Origin: an uncultured Sulfurovum sp. | GTDB lineage: Bacteria > Campylobacterota > Campylobacteria > Campylobacterales > Sulfurovaceae | Assembly: GCA_947313765.1 (NCBI GenBank) | Contig: CAMZNQ010000347.1 | Span: 1-9,473, forward strand | Direction: 5' to 3' | DNA: 9,473 bases | Part shown: in pieces, positions 6,565-9,473 of the stretch | How positions within the stretch are numbered: position 1 is the first letter of the stretch | Layout: each line of letters starts with the position of its first letter | Translations under genes and position numbers: made by a program | The notes under the pieces: generated by a model | Database searches by the model: none | The model's input: only the letters and a program-made list of their open reading frames with translations | What the model was told of the DNA's origin: nothing

Positions 6565-6588
6565 GAGAAAGAGAGTTTTCTCTTTCTC
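6565..6588 (+). terminator. Perfect hairpin between hydC and hydD; attenuator or mRNA-stabilising element
   Basis: Left arm GAGAAAGAGA (6565-6574) pairs perfectly over 10 bp with TCTCTTTCTC (6579-6588), leaving a GTTT loop. It starts 11 bases after the hydC stop. It is not followed by a T-run (CTAAGTGATATTTATA), so it is not a classical strong terminator. A partial terminator or a 3'-end stabiliser for hydABC mRNA, giving less hydDE product, would fit the low need for maturation factors. Confidence 0.55.
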
Positions 6589-6616
6589 CTAAGTGATATT
6601 TATATAGGAGCATATT

Positions 6617-7180
6617 ATAAAAATTTTAATTATTGGAATTGGTAATATTTTATTTGGAGATGAAGGTATTGGACCTCATTTAGCAAATTTGATTGAAGAG
6701 AAATATGAGTTTATATCTGATGAATATGTCGTAGATATAGTAGATGGTGGGACTTTAGCACATAGACTAATCCCTATTATATGTGAATATGATAAGGTTG
6801 TGTTAATTGATTGTGTAAAGGTAGATGATGCAAAAATTGGAGAGGTTTATAGCTTTAATTTTAATGATATGCCTGGATACATAAAATGGAATGGCTCGGC
6901 TCATGAAGTTGAGATGCTTCAAACATTGCAGATGATTGAGATGATGGGTGATTTACCCCCTGTTAAGATAGTAGGGGTTATCCCTTATGTGATTGGAGAA
7001 AATAGCACTTTTACTATGACAAAAGAGGTTAAAGATGCTTCAAGAACAATGGAGAGAGTTATAGTCGATTATATAAAAAATCTTGGAGTTGAAGTAAAGG
7101 TTAAAAAACTTAAGTTAAATATTGAAGATGTTGTTCAAAATACTTATCTTAAAGGGATAGAGTATGATACTGGAGTATAA
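6617..7180 (+). CDS. hydD: Hydrogenase maturation protease (HydB C-terminal endopeptidase), apparent ATA start
   Basis: 187 residues if started at ATA 6617. A TTG at 6689 is open in frame but would delete the conserved N-terminus, which reads KILIIGIGNILFGDEGIGPHL from 6620. The frame has no ATG, GTG or TTG between the upstream in-frame stop (TAG, 6605-6607) and 6689. AGGAG at 6606-6610 is spaced 6 bases from ATA 6617 and 3 from ATT 6614, so ATA is the best start and matches the family length. The nickel-recognising residues of the HybD/HyaD family are present: Glu16 (GDEG), Asp65 (LIDCV) and His96 (SAHEVEML). The enzyme removes the 24-residue tail of HydB once nickel is inserted. The gene follows the hairpin and overlaps hydE by 17 bases. 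An ATG-to-ATA change or a sequence error would also explain the start. Confidence 0.9.
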   Translation: MKILIIGIGNILFGDEGIGPHLANLIEEKYEFISDEYVVDIVDGGTLAHRLIPIICEYDKVVLIDCVKVDDAKIGEVYSFNFNDMPGYIKWNGSAHEVEMLQTLQMIEMMGDLPPVKIVGVIPYVIGENSTFTMTKEVKDASRTMERVIVDYIKNLGVEVKVKKLKLNIEDVVQNTYLKGIEYDTGV

Positions 7181-8819
7181 ATTAGAGTTAAGGGACTTCA
7201 GTAGTGGAGTCTATGAAAAGATATTTCTAAGAACAATTGAAGAACATGATTTAGTTGGAAAAATCTTTAGAGAACATTTTCTGTTAGAGCTGTATGTCGA
7301 GGCAAAAAGTACAGAAGAGTTAGAGAAATTTGCTACAGCTTTTGCAAAAAATCTACCACAATCTATCTTTTTGTACAATACAGAAGCTCAAGTTGTAGAT
7401 GAATTTCCAACCAAAGAAGAGTATCAGATTCCAAAAACTAAAATTGAGTTGCCATTTTGTCCAAAGTGTGCAGAAGAGGTTTTAGATAGCAATCATGCTG
7501 ACTATTTCAATATCTTTAAATCTTGTGAAGTTTGTGGATATGATATTGAGGGTCTCTCCAAATCTTATGAAGATGATATTAAAGAGATTGCAAACAGACT
7601 TAAAGATGGAAAGATTATAAACATAAATACATCTTACGGAAATTACAACATAGGTTTACCTACTTCAATATGTAATGAGATTAAAGCTGATTATATCGCT
7701 TATGACTATGCTACAGTAAAAAAATATACTGAAGCAGACGAGGAAGAGCTAAAGGCTATTGCATCATTTGAAAAACCATTCATTAAATTTAAGAAAAACA
7801 TGAGTTTTTTAGTTAAATATGAAGATATAAAGAGTGATATTCTTAGAGTAAAACTACCTGATGACTTTTTACTATATTTTTTAATGAGAGAGTTGAGCCA
7901 TCTTGATGAACCATTTATTTTTATAACAAAAGATGATGTGGAGTTTGATGATACTTTTCATCTTCTCAATCCAAAAGTTGAGTTAGAACCCATAGAGATA
8001 GTCGTTAGTAAAACAGATAAAGCAATCATAAAGGGTGAAAAAGGTCTATTTTTACCAGAAGAACCATTAAGAGAAAAAACTGTTCCATCTCATGGCTCTC
8101 TATTATCTATTATCAATGAACATCAATTAGATGTTGAAAACATAGCAAATATCTATATGAGTAAAGAGAGGGGAACTAGATTAATTGTTCGTGGTAAAAA
8201 ATATGGTTTTATCAAATATCTTGATTTTAAATTCTCTTATAACTCCATATCTGAAATTTTAGATGCAATTTCATCAACTGATGAAACTGCTAAAAAATTG
8301 ATTGATAACTATAGTAAAAAATTTCCTGAACATATAGAAAATATAAAAAAAATAAGTTGGGAAAAGAGTGACTTTAGCATATATGAGTTGTGGGGGATAG
8401 TAGCAATAGTTTTGGATCTTACAAAAGATAGTGATTTACATAGAGCATCAAAAGTTTTAGAAGAGAATCACCTCTCATTCTTAGGAGAAAAAGGTCCTAG
8501 AATTGATTATAAATTACAAAATATCAATAATGAGACTTTTTTAGACCCACTACTAGTCATTAGAAGTGGTATAAGTTTTAAACTTGCAGGAGTTGATGAT
8601 TTAACACTCTCTTTTGGTTTTGTGGAATCCTTTGTAGAATTTCTAGCTCATGAGTTTGATACTTTAAAAGAGAGTATGGGCGTTGAAGCAGTTGCAATTT
8701 CAGGTTCAATGCTTGAAAACAAAAGGTTGTTTATGCGTCTTTGTAAAGATTTAGATATTAATCATGATCTCTATTGCAACAATCTGTTAGCAGTAGATGG
8801 CGATACAATTTTTTACTAA
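7164..8819 (+). CDS. hydE: HydE, degenerate HypF-like hydrogenase accessory protein
   Basis: 551 residues. ATG 7164 lies within the end of hydD, with AAAGGG upstream as ribosome binding site. Position and length match HydE of the Wolinella and Helicobacter hyd operons, a gene reported to be needed for hydrogenase activity but of unclear biochemistry. The sequence reads like an eroded HypF. Residues 1-90 vaguely follow its acylphosphatase domain without the VQGVGFR motif. One zinc finger C-x2-C-x18-C-x2-C is present (Cys99, 102, 121, 124), where HypF has two. Residues about 135-165 (RLKDGKIININTSYGNYNIG) recall the YrdC domain, and the C-terminus (AVAISGSMLENKRLF, then LLAVDGD) recalls the final Kae1-like segment. 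I find no HHxAH metal site. A scaffold or specialised maturation role is therefore more likely than carbamoyl transfer. The HypF relationship is my reading of motifs. Confidence 0.85.
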   Translation: MILEYKLELRDFSSGVYEKIFLRTIEEHDLVGKIFREHFLLELYVEAKSTEELEKFATAFAKNLPQSIFLYNTEAQVVDEFPTKEEYQIPKTKIELPFCPKCAEEVLDSNHADYFNIFKSCEVCGYDIEGLSKSYEDDIKEIANRLKDGKIININTSYGNYNIGLPTSICNEIKADYIAYDYATVKKYTEADEEELKAIASFEKPFIKFKKNMSFLVKYEDIKSDILRVKLPDDFLLYFLMRELSHLDEPFIFITKDDVEFDDTFHLLNPKVELEPIEIVVSKTDKAIIKGEKGLFLPEEPLREKTVPSHGSLLSIINEHQLDVENIANIYMSKERGTRLIVRGKKYGFIKYLDFKFSYNSISEILDAISSTDETAKKLIDNYSKKFPEHIENIKKISWEKSDFSIYELWGIVAIVLDLTKDSDLHRASKVLEENHLSFLGEKGPRIDYKLQNINNETFLDPLLVIRSGISFKLAGVDDLTLSFGFVESFVEFLAHEFDTLKESMGVEAVAISGSMLENKRLFMRLCKDLDINHDLYCNNLLAVDGDTIFY

Positions 8820-8838
8820 AGCTTATGCTCTCAAATAG

Positions 8839-8844
8839 TATAAT
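8839..8844 (+). promoter_or_regulatory. Candidate -10 box (TATAAT) upstream of hypA
   Basis: A perfect TATAAT in the 51-base gap between hydE and hypA, 26 bases before the hypA start. No clear -35 or extended -10 is present. It could give hypA its own basal expression, which is useful because HypA also serves other nickel enzymes in some relatives. Confidence 0.35.
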
Positions 8845-8870
8845 ATTTAAAAAATGAATAGGTGTTTTAA

Positions 8871-9212
8871 ATGCATGAATATAGTATAGTACAAGCTCTT
8901 ATAAATCAATGTGAAGAGGTAGCCAAAGAGAATGGTGCTACTAAAGTTAACAAAGTCATCTGTAAAATTGGGGTAATGAGTGGGGTTGAGGTGCATCTTT
9001 TAAAAGTTGCCTTTGACACATTTAAAGAGCAAAGCATTTGTGAAGAGGCTGAACTCGTCTTAAATGTTCAAAAACTTAAATTAGAGTGTAAAGAGTGTGG
9101 CAATCTCTTTGAGGTTGATGAGATAGACTACTGTTGTGACAAGTGTAATAGTACAAAGGTAAAAATTATTGAGGGGGAAGATATGTACCTCATGAGCCTT
9201 GAGATGGAGTAG
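8871..9212 (+). CDS. hypA: Hydrogenase nickel-insertion protein HypA
   Basis: 113 residues, the normal family length. ATG 8871 encodes the invariant MHEYS start, in which His2 and the N-terminal amine bind nickel; a weak AGG at 8860-8862 lies 8 bases before it. The zinc-binding domain has C-x2-C-x12-C-x2-C (Cys73, Cys76, Cys89, Cys92), and the protein ends in the usual GEDMYLMSLEME. It is a cytoplasmic metallochaperone that works with HypB to load nickel into hydrogenase large subunits, here presumably HydB and possibly the 934-2226 subunit. It follows hydE by 51 bases. The other hyp genes (B, C, D, E, F) are not in this window and must lie elsewhere. Confidence 0.96.
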   Translation: MHEYSIVQALINQCEEVAKENGATKVNKVICKIGVMSGVEVHLLKVAFDTFKEQSICEEAELVLNVQKLKLECKECGNLFEVDEIDYCCDKCNSTKVKIIEGEDMYLMSLEME

Positions 9213-9241
9213 GGATACTTAATTTGTTATTCTCAAGTTAA

Positions 9242-9397
9242 TATCTAGCTCAAATTAAAATTCCCAATAAAGAGAGACTCAAAGCTATGGATGAGATAGA
9301 ATCATTGATGGGTAAAAAGTTCCCCATAGGTAAGGAGTCGGCTGTTCATGGTGCTTTGTACTTGTATATGTGGTATAATTGTAACAATAAAAAATAG
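9242..9397 (+). pseudogene. Short open frame without proper start, possible remnant of a ribbon-helix-helix protein
   Basis: Open from the stop at 9239-9241 to TAG 9395-9397. The only ATG near the front (9287) would give 36 residues without a good ribosome binding site. The translated frame includes QIKIPNKERLKAMDEIESL followed by MGKKFPIGKESAVHGALYLY. That is a short strand, a helix, a turn and a Ser-started helix, vaguely like CopG-type antitoxin or repressor domains. The 5' end appears lost, and the promoter of the next gene overlaps its 3' end. Similarity is by pattern only; it may be chance. Confidence 0.25.
9371..9379 (+). promoter_or_regulatory. Extended -10 promoter (TGGTATAAT) for the downstream AAA gene
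   Basis: A perfect TATAAT (9374-9379) preceded by TGn, the extended -10 form that works without a strong -35 box. Transcription would begin near 9386, about 20 bases before the ATG at 9407. This makes the downstream ATPase a separate transcription unit from hypA. Confidence 0.55.
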
Positions 9398-9406
9398 GAT
9401 ACCCTT

Positions 9407-9473
9407 ATGAAACTTACTAAACTCTATATCCATAACTATAAAAGCTTTTATGATACGACTATTGAATTAGATA
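9407..9473 (+). CDS. AAA family ATPase, N-terminal part (continues beyond window)
   Basis: ATG 9407 opens a frame running to the window end, giving 22 residues: MKLTKLYIHNYKSF then YDTTIELD. This is the classic first strand-turn-strand of AAA15/AAA_21, RecF- and OLD-like ATPases ('L.I.NFKSF.D..I.L'), just before where the Walker A loop would come. A short AGGAT (9396-9400) lies 6 bases upstream as a weak ribosome binding site, and an extended -10 promoter sits immediately before it. The left window edge carries the C-terminal part of a similar ATPase, so it could be a second copy or a paralogous defence-type gene. The part seen is too small to tell. Confidence 0.6.
   Translation, partial: MKLTKLYIHNYKSFYDTTIELD

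Noticed and set aside
9198..9258. Inverted repeats after hypA (CTTGAGA/TCTCAAG and TTAATTTG/CAAATTAA)
   Set aside because: Arms of 7-8 bp with loops of about 25 bases, overlapping each other and lacking a T-run; not a convincing terminator.

Overview
The window looks like a low-GC Campylobacterota (Epsilonproteobacteria) chromosome. The gene order hydA-hydB-hydC-hydD-hydE is the arrangement known from Wolinella and Helicobacter, and the AT-rich codon use fits. I infer a free-living hydrogen oxidiser of the Sulfurimonas/Sulfurovum/Arcobacter kind; the genus cannot be fixed from the sequence alone.

Layout. (1) Positions 1-937: the 3' end of an AAA ATPase gene overlapping a complete DUF4276 (TOPRIM-like) gene, a two-gene ATPase/nuclease-like pair resembling anti-phage modules. 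(2) Positions 934-2226: a second [NiFe]-hydrogenase large subunit, joined to the DUF4276 gene by an ATGA overlap. It has no small-subunit gene beside it and no C-terminal maturation peptide. (3) Positions 2227-2746: a roughly 520-base regulatory region with three near-identical 14-bp dyads (TGAAT-N4-ATTCA), probable promoters and a 34-codon ORF with a strong ribosome binding site. (4) Positions 2747-6553: hydABC, the membrane-bound, periplasm-facing uptake hydrogenase. It comprises a Tat-exported Fe-S small subunit, a NiFe large subunit and a di-heme cytochrome b. (5) Positions 6565-6588: a perfect hairpin separating structural from accessory genes. (6) Positions 6617-9212: hydD (maturation protease, apparently starting at ATA), hydE (a degenerate HypF-like protein) and hypA (nickel insertion). 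(7) Positions 9213-9473: a degraded-looking short reading frame, an extended -10 promoter and the first 22 codons of another AAA ATPase.

How it works together. HydA/HydB oxidise H2 in the periplasm and pass electrons through HydC to the menaquinone pool. HydD cleaves the 24-residue C-terminal peptide of HydB after nickel insertion, HypA helps deliver nickel, and HydE is an accessory factor. The 934-2226 subunit cannot be a HydD substrate because it ends three residues after its last cysteine ligand, as in sensory or group 2 hydrogenases. The most unusual points are the coupling of that orphan subunit to a defence-like pair, the triple operator before hydA, the ATA start of hydD, and ATPase genes flanking the hydrogenase block on both sides.
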